From positions 682,001 to 746,000 of the forward strand of contig CAVWVJ010000001.1 in the NCBI GenBank assembly GCA_963758505.1: a DNA stretch of 64,000 nucleotides, in the 5' to 3' direction. The notes beneath the pieces were generated by a model. That model ran no database searches and was not told the origin of the DNA. It saw nothing but the letters and a program-made list of their open reading frames with translations. A program made the translations under genes and the position numbers. Each line of letters opens with the position of its first letter. The first letter of the stretch is position 1. Source of the DNA: Korobacter sp963758505 (GTDB lineage Bacteria > Acidobacteriota > Terriglobia > Terriglobales > Acidobacteriaceae). Of the stretch, positions 50,215-59,928 are shown piece by piece.

Positions 50215-50730
50215 ATGGACTTCGAGCATCGAGCGACTAGCCCCGAACACAAGGACGTCGTCTATCGGGATGATCCGGGTTTGTGGCAATCGGGAAGACG
50301 CTGAGGACGTCCTGATTGAGGCACTCCGGAAGGCCTATCGCCTTCCGCTCGTGGCTTGCAACCATCCCGAAGCGTATTTGCTGGCAGTTCAAGGAGCAGC
50401 AAGCCCTGGCGCCTTGGCTGCAGCTTTCGATGCTAGAAGACGAGGGCCGGCAGTTGCCCTCGGGAGAAGCGCCGATGGACGCCAAGGTTGCGATCCGCCA
50501 GATGAAGGACCTGATGGCACCGCGTGCAGGGTCTGCCGCAGATCGATCGGCTGCTGTACGTGCTGCGCGATCTTCAGCAGTTGCCGGGAGAGGAAGTGGC
50601 CAAGCGGCTGAAGGTTTCGCTTTCGGCCACGAAGTCGCGACTGCACCGTGCACGGCGCATGCTGCGCGAACGGCTCGATGGGGCTCTAGGAATCCAGGAG
50701 ACAAAGGAAGAAGTATGGAAATCACGGTAA
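50215..50730 (+). pseudogene. Decayed ECF sigma factor
   Basis: Homology to an ECF-type sigma-70 factor is spread over several frames. 50215 onward gives MDFEHRATSPEHKDVVYR, then frame shifts (near 50270) to MIRVCGNREDAEDVLIEALRKAYR (region 2). Next is AFRSWLATIPKRICWQFKEQQALAPWLQLSMLEDEGRQLP after a shift and small deletion near 50340. Then comes LPQIDRLLYVLRDLQQLPGEEVAKRLKVSLSATKSRLHRARRMLRERL (region 4) after a shift near 50520. At least three frameshifts are required, so it is not a functional gene. Its stop overlaps the osmC start, suggesting a former operon. Confidence 0.82.
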
Positions 50731-51125
50731 ATCATTTAGGAAGCGTTCAATTCGAGATCACTGCACGGAAGCACACAATTACCTCCGACCAACCGGCAGA
50801 GAACGGCGGTTTCGACGAAGGCATGACCCCGCCGGAGCTCCTACTGGCGTCGCTGGGATCGTGTGTCGGGTTCTATGCCGCTCAATACTTAAAGAAGTTC
50901 AAGCTGGCCACGGAGGGTACACGGGTTCGGGTGAGCGCGGCGAAGCTGAAAGAGCCCGCGAGAATCGGAGACTTCGTGATCGAAGTCGATGTACCGGTGG
51001 AACTGAGCGCAGAGCACAGGGCCGGGGTCGAGCGCTCGGTGAAACACTGCCTGATTCACAATACCTTGCTGAATCCGCCCAAGATCGACCTCGAGATTCG
51101 AAGTGCTATAGTCGCGAAGGTTTAG
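50715..51125 (+). CDS. OsmC-family peroxide-reducing protein
   Basis: A 136-aa protein. OsmC-type thiol motifs: C50 in LLLASLGSCVGFYAAQYL and a second Cys in RSVKHCLIHNTL. Such proteins reduce organic hydroperoxides with a cysteine pair, or act in other thiol chemistry. ATG 50715 follows AAGGAAGAAG and overlaps the stop of the decayed sigma factor. The first residues MEITVNHLGSVQFEI are typical of the YhfA/OsmC group. Confidence 0.88.
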   Translation: MEITVNHLGSVQFEITARKHTITSDQPAENGGFDEGMTPPELLLASLGSCVGFYAAQYLKKFKLATEGTRVRVSAAKLKEPARIGDFVIEVDVPVELSAEHRAGVERSVKHCLIHNTLLNPPKIDLEIRSAIVAKV

Positions 51126-51197
51126 CCACTCACCTTCCTTCGTCGGCGGGACCGCGTTGCGACTCCATTGCGGGCTCTTTTTCGTTAGAATCGCTGC

Positions 51198-52367
51198 ATG
51201 AAGACCGTCCTTACCGCGCGTGAGATCTATACCCCGCTGGACCGCATTCATCATGGGGTCGTTATTTTCGAGGACGGCATCATCGCGGAGGTCGGAAGCC
51301 GCGATTGCATCGAGATTCCCTCGACGGCCAGGGTGGTAGATCTCGGGGAGGCGGTAATCGCTCCCGGTTTCATCGACATCCATATTCACGGTGGCGCGGG
51401 ACACGACGTCATGGAAGGGGACGACGCCGCGCTCGAGGCGGTGGAGACCCTCATCGGCCGCCACGGTGTCACCAGTTATTGTCCAACGACGGTGACGGCA
51501 GGGATGGACGAGACCCTCGACTGCCTCTCGAAGCTGGGACGTTTTATCGAGCGCATGGCCTCGCATGGCCCGAAGAACAACGGACGCGCGCGCCCTTTGG
51601 GCGTCCATCTGGAAGGCCCGTTTCTCGCCGATTCACGTCGTGGGGTGCATCCGCCCGCTCATTTGCAGGCACCTTCGATTGAGCTTTTTCATTCCATGTG
51701 GACGGCGTGTGTGGGCCGCGTACGGGTGCTGACGATCGCCCCGGAATTGCCTGGAGCCCTCGAGTTGATTCACGAGGCCAAGCGCCGTGGAGTGACCGTG
51801 AGCCTGGGCCACTCCAATGCCGACCTCTGCCAGGCGCAGCGCGGCATCTCTGCCGGCGCGCGCCACGCGACCCACACCTTCAATGCCATGCGGCGGCTGG
51901 AGCATCGCGATGCCGGGCTCCTGGGCGCGATCCTCACCGAGCGGGGGTTGACCGCGGATATCATCGTCGATGGCATCCACGTGGAGCCGACGGTGGTCGA
52001 TCTCTTCTTACGCTCCAAGGGTGTGGACGGCGCGGTGCTCATTACCGATGCAACCAGCGCTACCGGCATGCCGGACGGAGTTTACCGTCTCGGACATTTT
52101 GAAGTGGAAGTGAAGAACGGCCAATGCACCTCGCATGGAAAACTTGCGGGAAGTGTGCTCACCCTCGACCGTGCCGTACGCAACGTGATGGACTTCGCCG
52201 GGTGGAACCTGCAAAACGCGGTGCGCCTCGCCACCTACAACCCAGCCCGGGTGTTGGGCGTGGAAAAGACGAAGGGCGTAGTCGCCTGCGGCGCCGATGC
52301 AGACTTCGCGATCCTGAATGCCAAAGGTGAGGTACTGCACACCATCATCGGCGGTATGGGAATTTAG
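51198..52367 (+). CDS. nagA: N-acetylglucosamine-6-phosphate deacetylase
   Basis: A 389-aa amidohydrolase converting GlcNAc-6-P to GlcN-6-P in amino-sugar recycling. Motifs: APGFIDIHIHGGAGHDV (metal-binding H-x-H), GVHLEGPF (E), SLGHSNA and THTFNAM (H ligands), DGIHV, and the catalytic D in ITDATSATGMPDG. The C-terminal NPARVLGVEKTKGVVACGADADFAIL is typical. ATG 51198. It is not in an operon with nagB or glmS here, though glmS is elsewhere in the window. Confidence 0.95.
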   Translation: MKTVLTAREIYTPLDRIHHGVVIFEDGIIAEVGSRDCIEIPSTARVVDLGEAVIAPGFIDIHIHGGAGHDVMEGDDAALEAVETLIGRHGVTSYCPTTVTAGMDETLDCLSKLGRFIERMASHGPKNNGRARPLGVHLEGPFLADSRRGVHPPAHLQAPSIELFHSMWTACVGRVRVLTIAPELPGALELIHEAKRRGVTVSLGHSNADLCQAQRGISAGARHATHTFNAMRRLEHRDAGLLGAILTERGLTADIIVDGIHVEPTVVDLFLRSKGVDGAVLITDATSATGMPDGVYRLGHFEVEVKNGQCTSHGKLAGSVLTLDRAVRNVMDFAGWNLQNAVRLATYNPARVLGVEKTKGVVACGADADFAILNAKGEVLHTIIGGMGI

Positions 52368-52368
52368 T

Positions 52369-53454
52369 TCAAATGCCGCGGGTGCGAGCGAAGACGGCAC
52401 GCGCGATGCGTGGAAATCGCAAGAACTGAAGGGCGAATTGCGGAATCGGCCGCGGGCATCCGATGACGCGCCTCGCGTTCGCCGCCGCGTGGAATGCCGG
52501 AAGAAATTGTTGCTCGTACCGGCGCCGGTAATTGCGGGCTGCCTCGGCCGCGGGAATGCGTCCGGAGATGGCGTGCATCGCGGCTTGCGCTGCCGCGGCT
52601 CCAGTCCTCAAAGCGAGCGAGATTCCATCGCCGGCAAATGGATCGATGAAGCCCGCCGTGTCTCCGGCGAAGAGCACGCCATCACGTTCGGGTTCGGGTT
52701 CGGCGAAGATCAGCGGAGATGTGGTGACCGGCTCGCTGGCGAGCTCCCAACGCCGTGAGCGCTCCGTCAAAGCGCCATTCAGGCCGAAGACTTCATTCAG
52801 ATCGGTGGCAACATCGGCTCTTACGAGGGCGCAGGCGTTGACCGTCGCGGTGTCCACCGGTTGGACGCCGCAATAACCCCCGCTGAAAAAGTAGAGGTCG
52901 GTGGAGCGCGACGGAGCCTGCTCTCGGAAGTGCGCCTTGACGCCGATGAGTTTTTTGGCCTTCGGCTTGGGTGTGGGCTGGCGCAGCTTCGACCACCGCC
53001 CGGTGCTCGCGATTGCCATGGCGGAGGAAAACGTGCCCTCCGAGGTGGCGATTTCGAACTGGCCGTTCGAGTGAATTGCCTCGACACTCACCCCGTCGAG
53101 GCAATCCACGCCAACCGCCTGGGCAGCACGCCAGAGGGCTTCATCCATCACGAAACGCGGGATGCTCGCCGAGGGAAGCACGGGGATCTCGACCGTAGCG
53201 CCCTGAAGGAACATGCGCGCGGTTTCGATTTTCGGCGCGTCGTCGAGGATCGCGGTTCCCTTCGGTGCGTAGAGCAAAAGCTGGTGCAAGAGTTCCAGCG
53301 ATTCCGCGGAGACGAATTCGCCGCACACCTTGTGGCGCGGAAAGCGGCCTTGCTCGAGCAGCAGGACGCGCGCTCCCAGACGTGCCGCGGTGATCGCCGC
53401 CGCGCTTCCCGCAGGCCCGGCGCCCGCGATCACAAGATCGTAGTTGCGCGTCAC
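52369..53454 (-). CDS. FAD-dependent geranylgeranyl-reductase-like oxidoreductase
   Basis: A 361-aa flavoprotein of the GGR/PHBH-like family. FAD motif DLVIAGAGPAGSAAAITAARLGA is at 6-28, followed by HKVCGEFVSAESLELL (the C/G motif of GGR-type enzymes), and the second FAD motif is GVLFAGDTAGFIDPFAGDGISLAL. Related enzymes hydrogenate isoprenoids or hydroxylate quinone/polyketide rings. GTG 53454 overlaps the stop of the methyltransferase gene (GTGA). It is third in an ABC exporter-methyltransferase-oxidoreductase operon. Confidence 0.87.
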   Translation of the reverse strand: MTRNYDLVIAGAGPAGSAAAITAARLGARVLLLEQGRFPRHKVCGEFVSAESLELLHQLLLYAPKGTAILDDAPKIETARMFLQGATVEIPVLPSASIPRFVMDEALWRAAQAVGVDCLDGVSVEAIHSNGQFEIATSEGTFSSAMAIASTGRWSKLRQPTPKPKAKKLIGVKAHFREQAPSRSTDLYFFSGGYCGVQPVDTATVNACALVRADVATDLNEVFGLNGALTERSRRWELASEPVTTSPLIFAEPEPERDGVLFAGDTAGFIDPFAGDGISLALRTGAAAAQAAMHAISGRIPAAEAARNYRRRYEQQFLPAFHAAANARRVIGCPRPIPQFALQFLRFPRIARAVFARTRGI

Positions 53455-54113
53455 TTCCAGAGGATTACTCCCATGCGATACAAGTAATGGGTTCCGATCT
53501 CGACCTTCCGTGCTGAATGGAAGAGCATCTCGCGGACTTCGGCCCGCGTGTAGGCGGCGCGCACCGAGGCTGGAGCGTCGTGCCAGGTGATCGGGCTGCG
53601 AAACAGCGGCAGGCCGAGATGAACCAGCGTCAGGTGAAGACGGCTGCGAATGAGATCGCTGATGAGGACGGCCTTCCGGGCGACGCGCAAAGTCTCGCGG
53701 GCAAACGCTGCCACCTGCGGCGGATCGAGATGATGGAGAAACAGCCCGCAGGAGATGAGGTCGAAAGAATCATCGGGGAAGGGCAGGGCCAGGGCATCGC
53801 CAACAAAGGTTGGCACTCCGTTCTGGGGCAGATGGGTGCGTGCCCGGTCGAGAAGGCTGACCTGGAGAGCGACGCCGTCTTTAGCCAGGCGCTGTTTTGC
53901 GGCGAGCGGCACAAAACCAGCGCCGGACGCCACTTCCAGCAGAGACAGCCGGTTTGCTCCGCTCTCCCGCGCGATTTTGCGGATCATGCCGGTTGTGGAA
54001 GAGACGCCACCGAAAAGCGTATTGATGCGTTGCAGGTCCGCGATCGAATCGCGCACTTCGCGCTCGCTGCCCTTGTCGGCGTCGAGCCATTCGGGGACGA
54101 CGCGCCGCTGCAC
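53451..54113 (-). CDS. SAM-dependent class I methyltransferase
   Basis: A 220-aa methyltransferase. Motif I is LLEVASGAGFVPL, motif II/III region ALALPFPDDSFDLISCGLFLHHLDPPQV. The end RMGVILWK overlaps the next gene. GTG 54113 lies one base after the ABC transporter stop; the upstream extension is not homologous. It is UbiE/COQ5-like in overall pattern, so a lipid, quinone or polyketide substrate is plausible. Confidence 0.85.
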   Translation of the reverse strand: MQRRVVPEWLDADKGSEREVRDSIADLQRINTLFGGVSSTTGMIRKIARESGANRLSLLEVASGAGFVPLAAKQRLAKDGVALQVSLLDRARTHLPQNGVPTFVGDALALPFPDDSFDLISCGLFLHHLDPPQVAAFARETLRVARKAVLISDLIRSRLHLTLVHLGLPLFRSPITWHDAPASVRAAYTRAEVREMLFHSARKVEIGTHYLYRMGVILWK

Positions 54114-54114
54114 C

Positions 54115-55896
54115 CTACACCGTCTCGAGCTCTTCTTCGAGCAATTGCTTGTTGTAAAGCTCAGTGTAGTAGCCGTTCCTGGCGAGCAGTTCGTCATGGC
54201 TGCCGAGTTCCACGATCTCGCCGTGGGCCAGCACCGCGATCTGGTCGGCATCTCGTACCGTGGAAACGCGGTGGGAGATGAAGACGGTGGTGCGTCCCTG
54301 CATCAGGCGACGCAGGTGATTGAGGATGCGGTCTTCGGTCTGCGTATCGACGCTGGCCAGCGCATCGTCGAGCACCAGGATCTTCGGGTTGCGGATCAGG
54401 GCGCGTGCGATCGCCGTACGCTGTTTCTGGCCGCCGGAGAGGGTGATGCCGCGTTCGCCGACCATGGTGTTGAATTGCTCGGGGAACTCCTCGATCTCCG
54501 CTGCAATGCTGGCGGCGTTGGCGGCCGCCCGGATCTCCGCGTCTGTCGATTCGGTGGCGCCGAAGGCGATGTTCTCGCGGATCGTATCGCTGAACAGGAA
54601 AGTTTCCTGCGGCACGAAGCTTACGTTCTTCCGCAAAAGCTCAAGAGGGAATTCGCGGACCGGCCGGCCGTCGATCAGAACCGATCCCGGTGCGGCATCG
54701 TAGATACGCGGAATCAGATTGACGAGCGTCGATTTGCCCGATCCCGTGGGGCCGACGATCGCTAAGCTGGTCCCCGCGGGTACGGTGAGATTGATGTTCT
54801 TCAGCACCAGCGGCGGCTCGCCCGCAGGTTCACCGTCAGGGGTCTCCAGCGGCTTTTGGTATCGAAAACTCAGGTCGCGGAACTCGATCGAACCCGCGAT
54901 TTCCGTGGGCGGGTTCGCGGGCACATCGGCATTGGTAATTTCCGGCTTCTCGTCAAAGATCTGCTGAATGCGCGTCATCGAGGCGGTGCCGCGCTGGAAG
55001 ATGTTGATTACCCATCCCAGGGCGATGATCGGCCAGGTCAGTTGCACCATGTAGATATTGAAGGCCACGAAATTCCCGAGGTTGATGCGGTGCTGCAGCA
55101 CCTCGCGGCCACCCAGCCAGAGCACGAGAATGATTGCCATCCCGAGCATGAGTTCGAGAGTCGGCCATAACATGCCCATCAGGCGAACCAGTTTCAGGCT
55201 GCGCCGGATATACTCCGTGTTGGCGGTTTCGAAGCGCGTGATTTCTGGGTCTTCCTGCACGAAGGCGCGCACCACGCGAACCCCGGAAAGATTTTCCTGC
55301 ACCCGCGCTGTAATCTCCGAGAACATGGCCTGGATGCGCTCAAAGCGCTCGTGAATCTGCCGGCTGAAATATTGAATAATGATGCTGGCGATGGGCAGCG
55401 GAGCGAAGGCGTAGAGGGTGAGCTTAGGGCTGATGTGAAGCATGAAGAACAGCGCGCCCGACATAAATGCCAGCGTGTTCGCGGAGTACATGATTGCTGG
55501 GCCGAGGAGCATGCGTACCGCGTTCAGGTCGTTGGTGGCTCGCGCCATTATGTCGCCGGTGCGGGTTCGCTGATAGTAGGAGTACGAGAGACCTTCAAGG
55601 TGGCGGAAGAGGTCGTTGCGCAGGTCGTATTCAATCTCGCGCGAGACGCCGATCAGCAGCCAACGCGTAAGGAACTGGAAAATACCTTTGGTGCCGGCTA
55701 TGGCCAGCAGCAGGAGCGAGTAGGTGACCAGCTTGTGCCGGGTCACTTCGTTATTCAGGTCATTGATGGCGCGTGCCAGCACCTGCGCGAAGAGGATCCA
55801 CACGCCGTTGTTCAGCAGCACGCACAGGGCGCCAAACCACAGCGTGCCGCGGTACTTCTTCAGGTATGGGAACAGCGGTCGAAGTTGCTGGATCAT
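54115..55896 (-). CDS. ABC-type exporter, fused permease and ATPase (MsbA/MdlB-like)
   Basis: A 593-aa half-transporter. Six membrane segments (about 20-320) are followed by the ATPase: Walker A GPTGSGKST, signature LSGGQKQR, Walker B ILVLDDALASVD and H in ISHRVSTV. The Walker B catalytic Glu is replaced by Asp (LDDA instead of LDEA), a form seen in some heterodimeric exporters. It may export a lipid or secondary metabolite modified by the two downstream enzymes. ATG 55896 is used. Confidence 0.92.
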   Translation of the reverse strand: MIQQLRPLFPYLKKYRGTLWFGALCVLLNNGVWILFAQVLARAINDLNNEVTRHKLVTYSLLLLAIAGTKGIFQFLTRWLLIGVSREIEYDLRNDLFRHLEGLSYSYYQRTRTGDIMARATNDLNAVRMLLGPAIMYSANTLAFMSGALFFMLHISPKLTLYAFAPLPIASIIIQYFSRQIHERFERIQAMFSEITARVQENLSGVRVVRAFVQEDPEITRFETANTEYIRRSLKLVRLMGMLWPTLELMLGMAIILVLWLGGREVLQHRINLGNFVAFNIYMVQLTWPIIALGWVINIFQRGTASMTRIQQIFDEKPEITNADVPANPPTEIAGSIEFRDLSFRYQKPLETPDGEPAGEPPLVLKNINLTVPAGTSLAIVGPTGSGKSTLVNLIPRIYDAAPGSVLIDGRPVREFPLELLRKNVSFVPQETFLFSDTIRENIAFGATESTDAEIRAAANAASIAAEIEEFPEQFNTMVGERGITLSGGQKQRTAIARALIRNPKILVLDDALASVDTQTEDRILNHLRRLMQGRTTVFISHRVSTVRDADQIAVLAHGEIVELGSHDELLARNGYYTELYNKQLLEEELETV

Positions 55897-55969
55897 GGCT
55901 CCTGGGTTGCAAATAACGAATCGCGAGTAAACCGTTTAGATGTCCTGCCACGGGCGGGGATGCGGAATT

Positions 55970-57430
55970 CTAAGGCTCCGCTGGGCAATCGCCCGTGACA
56001 TACCATGATACCGAGATGCCCTTCAGGGCGCGCCGCTCGCAGATCCTGTAATGCTCGGTCATCGCCTGCGTGATCTGTACATCCACCGGGTCTTTTGTCG
56101 TCGAAGGAAAACGTACGACCGAAATGCTCGGATACTGCTTGGCCCACGCGGCGACCTGGGAGTCACTCGGCGGCGACTCCAGCCGGATCGCCTGCCCTTC
56201 GCGCATCGGCGAGCCCAGGCGTTCACGATAAAAAGCAAACGGTGTTGCCGCATCTTTGAGGTAGAAGACCACGGGCTCACCGGACCGCGAACCGAGCGTC
56301 AGCGCGGCGGCTGCACGCCAGTCTTCGCGTACCTTCGTGTAGGACATGGCGGTCGCCACGAGGGATAGTGCGACGATCGCGCCCGCCAGGATCCGTCGCC
56401 GCCGCTGCATCGACGCCAATCCTTCTGCGGCGAGAAGCAGAAAAGGCACCAGGCAGATGATGAGAAAACGATGGAAGAACATAGGGCGCCAGACGGAGAG
56501 CGCCATGGTCGCAACCATCGGCACGAGCAGTCCGAGAGCGGCGAAAGCAGCCCGAAAACTTTCTTCCGATTTTCCGCGCAGGCGCCAAGTCTTCCAGGCT
56601 TCCCGCAAGGCGATGCAGATGGGAATGAGCAAGAAAAACGCGAGGACCGCTCCCACCGCTTTGCCACTTTCGGCGGCTAGAAACGTAATGGTGCGATAGA
56701 TCTCCAGCAGTCCCGGACGGGGCAGCCACCACAAGTTCGATCCGCGGGACAACAGAACCACGCGCAGGCCGGGGATCATCGCAAGGGCAAGCACCGCCCA
56801 CGAGATCACGAGGGCCTTCCACGCCACCCTGCTCCGCGGCAGCAACCCAAGCGCACAAACCTGGGCGAGTACCACGAACACGGCGTAGAAGTGGCTGTAG
56901 AACGCGGCCACCGTGGCAAGCGCGTAGAGGGCGACGTTCAGGAACGAAGCCCGTTCCAGGACGCGGAGAAATGCGAGGGAAGAAAGCGCTACGAACAGGA
57001 CCAGCAGGCTGTAGCCGCGCGCCTCCTGCGAGTAAACGACGGCGCAGGCGTTTACGGTCAGTAATCCTGCCGCCCATAGGGCCGCGCGACGGGAGTACAA
57101 GCGCATGGCGAGCGCATAGATCGCGGGCACCGTAAGTACGCCGGGAATTACGGAGAGCATTCGCACCCCGGCATCACTGGAGAAGAGCCTGATCCATTCG
57201 CGCAGCGCCAGGTAGTAGAGCGCCATGTTGGCTTCTGCAGTCGCCAGCACATGCCAGAATTCCGCGCTCGGGGCTCGCGCAAACAGCACGCTGAAGACCT
57301 CGTCCTGCCAAAGGCCTTTATGTGCCAGGAAAATTACCCGCAACACCAGAGCAAGGGCTGTGAGTGCAACCACCCCCACCACGGGGCGCGACTCACGGCT
57401 CCGGACTGGATCGCTGGCTGCCATCGACAT
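55970..57430 (-). CDS. GT-C glycosyltransferase, family 39-like
   Basis: A 486-aa membrane protein. The first loop has LWQDEVFSVLFARAPSAEFW (acidic pair). About ten hydrophobic segments and a C-terminal soluble tail of about 120 residues follow. This is the same class as the gene at 4904-6670 but only distantly similar. It lies 6 bp from the LptFG gene in the same direction (LptFG is upstream), consistent with cell-envelope glycosylation. ATG 57430 or 57424. Confidence 0.82.
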   Translation of the reverse strand: MSMAASDPVRSRESRPVVGVVALTALALVLRVIFLAHKGLWQDEVFSVLFARAPSAEFWHVLATAEANMALYYLALREWIRLFSSDAGVRMLSVIPGVLTVPAIYALAMRLYSRRAALWAAGLLTVNACAVVYSQEARGYSLLVLFVALSSLAFLRVLERASFLNVALYALATVAAFYSHFYAVFVVLAQVCALGLLPRSRVAWKALVISWAVLALAMIPGLRVVLLSRGSNLWWLPRPGLLEIYRTITFLAAESGKAVGAVLAFFLLIPICIALREAWKTWRLRGKSEESFRAAFAALGLLVPMVATMALSVWRPMFFHRFLIICLVPFLLLAAEGLASMQRRRRILAGAIVALSLVATAMSYTKVREDWRAAAALTLGSRSGEPVVFYLKDAATPFAFYRERLGSPMREGQAIRLESPPSDSQVAAWAKQYPSISVVRFPSTTKDPVDVQITQAMTEHYRICERRALKGISVSWYVTGDCPAEP

Positions 57431-57436
57431 TGGAAG

Positions 57437-59863
57437 TTAGGTTGGAACCCGAAGGACCATGTAGCCTGCGGCAAATCCGAAGATCAGGTTTGGAGCCCAC
57501 GCCGCAAGCAAGGCCGGGAGCTGGTTGGCGTTGCCCATCGCCTCGAACAATCCCGCGCTCACCCAGTAGAGGATCGCGATGCCGATGGCCGTCGCCACAC
57601 CGGCGAGAGCGCCGCCGCGCCGCTGTCGCGAGACCGAGAACGGGATCGCCAGGATGGCCATGACCAGCGTAATGAGCGGATAGGCCAGCTTCTTGTAGAG
57701 CTGCACGCGGAAGCGCACTACGTCAAACCCGCTCTGCTGCAGGTCGTGGATGTAGCGCAGCAGCTCTTCGTAATCCATTTCCTGCGACTGTCGTACTTCT
57801 TTCTTGAAATACGAGGGCAGCTCCGAAGCCATGGCGGTGGTGGTTACATCGAACGGCCTATATTCCTCGATTGCCGAGCCGTTGAAGCGGCGGATCCATC
57901 CGTTCTCGAACTCCCACTTCTGCAAGTGCGGCTCCCAGTGGGCGTGTTGCGCGTAGAGGCGTTCGGTCAAGGCGAAAGTCGCCGGGTCGAAGTGGAAGAT
58001 GGAAATCCCGCCGAAGCTGTTCTGGTCGGCGTCGTAGACCTCGTAGTAATAAATCGTATGGTTCGATCCGAAGATCCACTTGCGATCGGGCCGCAAGTAG
58101 GTTTGCGCCGGCTTGCCCTTGATCTCGTTGCGCAGCGTCTCCTGCCGTTTGTTGGCGTGAGGAATATAGAGCTGGTCGAAAACAAACAGCGACGCTGCCA
58201 CGATCCCCGCGATGATGATGACCGGAAACGCCACGCGATAGATGCTGATACCCGTGGCTTTCATCGCGGTTAATTCGTTGGAGCGCTGCATCAGGCCGAA
58301 GGTGACCAGGACGGCGAGCAGCACGCTCAACGGCGTCATGAGATAAACCAACGAAGGGCTCAGGTTCAGCAGGTAGTCGCCGAGCATGAGCAGCGAGATG
58401 CGGTTCTTCACGATATCGCCCAGCAGTTCGAAGAACGTGAAGACCAGCGCCAGCATGACGAACGTCGTGAGGACCATGGCGAAGTAAAGCAGGAAATCGC
58501 GGAGGATCAGATCGTCCAGCAGCAGAGGAAACCGGGTGCGGAAAACGCGGGTGCGCGCCAGCGACTTCTCGAACGCTCCGCCTTTTCCCTGGGACGAGGT
58601 GCTCTTGTCTTTGGTGGAGAATTTGTCCTGCAAAGCTTCCCATCCGGTGGTCAGCCAGCTGAGGTCGATAGGGGCGCGGTCCACGCGGCGCAGCAGCGCG
58701 ATGCCCGCCAGCAGGAAAATGGCATTCGCCATCCACACCCCGACCGCCGGTGGCAGCTTGCCGCCGCGCCCCAGCGAAACGCCTACCAACGAGAGCACGT
58801 AATAGACGAAGACCAGGACGATGGTGAGCACGAACCCCATGCTCTTGCCGCCGCGCCGCGAAGAAAGACCGAGCGGAATTCCGACCAGCGCCAGCACCAG
58901 GCAGGCCGTGGGCAGGGCCAGGCGGCGGTGGAACTCTACCGCGTACCAGCGCGCCTTCACTTGATCGCTGGAATTTCCCAGATAGTGGCCAGCGCTGACT
59001 CCGCCGATGTGGGCACGGTGCCACAATTCCGCGGTGGTCAATTCCGCCACCGGCACCAGGTCCGGGGTTGGCTTGTCGGTCTCGGGGACCGCGATCGGAA
59101 TGTCCGTCTGGTTAAACGTGGAGATCTGGTACTGCGAAGGGTTCTTGGGATCCATCTCCTGCTGGGTTCCATTTTCCAGGTGGAGATGCAGCTTTTCCGT
59201 GCCTTCGGGCACCACGACTCCCCGCTCCGCCATGGTGATCTTCGGCTGGGAGGGGGTGGTTACATCCGCCAGGAAGACTCCCTTCCAAAGCGCCGAGCCG
59301 CTCCCCGATTTTGAGTCCTCCACATAGAGCACCATGTTTTTGAAATCTTCGTAGAAGACGCGGGGCTGAATTTCGAAGGAGGCCTGCGAACTTTTCAACT
59401 TGTCCTGCAGTCGCGACAATGCCGCAGCCGAGCGCGGCGCCACGTAGACGGTATTGAACAGAGCCGCGATCCACAGGCCGATGGCGAAGATCGATACGAC
59501 CCGGACGAACATCATGGCGCCCATGCCGCTGGCGCGAATCGCGGTCACTTCGCTGTCGGCTGCCAGGCGGCTGAGCCCGATAAGAATGCCGACCAGCACC
59601 GCCATGGGCAGGGTCACGGTTAACGCGGTAGGCAGCGTGAGAAAGAAGATTTCGGCGACGCTGGGCAGCGGGGCGCTGTTGCGGACGACCAGTTCCAGCA
59701 GCCTGCCCAGGTCCCGCATGAAAATGACAAACGTGAACAGCGCGAGACCGATGGCTCCGTGGGAGAGCACTTCGCTGAGGATGTACCGGGTGAGGATGCG
59801 GGTCCGCACTCCCTTAGTGTAACGCCAAATCGAACCCTGCCTTCGCTGTGCAATGGCTTTCAC
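57437..59863 (-). CDS. Fused LptF-LptG-type permease
   Basis: An 808-aa protein made of two YjgP/YjgQ permease units. The first (about 20-415) has LTRYILSEVLSHGAIGLALFTFVIFMRDLG and ends in SLVGVSLGRGGKLPPAVGVWMAN. The second (about 450-808) starts LLLDDLILRDFLLYFAMVLTTFVMLALVFTFFELLGDIV. Each has about six membrane segments and a periplasmic beta-rich domain. In Proteobacteria LptF and LptG are separate partners of LptB in lipopolysaccharide export; here they are one chain. GTG 59863 start. The C-terminal half carries the longer periplasmic domain. Confidence 0.93.
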   Translation of the reverse strand: MKAIAQRRQGSIWRYTKGVRTRILTRYILSEVLSHGAIGLALFTFVIFMRDLGRLLELVVRNSAPLPSVAEIFFLTLPTALTVTLPMAVLVGILIGLSRLAADSEVTAIRASGMGAMMFVRVVSIFAIGLWIAALFNTVYVAPRSAAALSRLQDKLKSSQASFEIQPRVFYEDFKNMVLYVEDSKSGSGSALWKGVFLADVTTPSQPKITMAERGVVVPEGTEKLHLHLENGTQQEMDPKNPSQYQISTFNQTDIPIAVPETDKPTPDLVPVAELTTAELWHRAHIGGVSAGHYLGNSSDQVKARWYAVEFHRRLALPTACLVLALVGIPLGLSSRRGGKSMGFVLTIVLVFVYYVLSLVGVSLGRGGKLPPAVGVWMANAIFLLAGIALLRRVDRAPIDLSWLTTGWEALQDKFSTKDKSTSSQGKGGAFEKSLARTRVFRTRFPLLLDDLILRDFLLYFAMVLTTFVMLALVFTFFELLGDIVKNRISLLMLGDYLLNLSPSLVYLMTPLSVLLAVLVTFGLMQRSNELTAMKATGISIYRVAFPVIIIAGIVAASLFVFDQLYIPHANKRQETLRNEIKGKPAQTYLRPDRKWIFGSNHTIYYYEVYDADQNSFGGISIFHFDPATFALTERLYAQHAHWEPHLQKWEFENGWIRRFNGSAIEEYRPFDVTTTAMASELPSYFKKEVRQSQEMDYEELLRYIHDLQQSGFDVVRFRVQLYKKLAYPLITLVMAILAIPFSVSRQRRGGALAGVATAIGIAILYWVSAGLFEAMGNANQLPALLAAWAPNLIFGFAAGYMVLRVPT

Positions 59864-59928
59864 ACCAAGATCGTTAAGACCCTTGGCAGTTTTGCCGATC
59901 TTGATACACTGTAGCGGCTTCGCATCCT

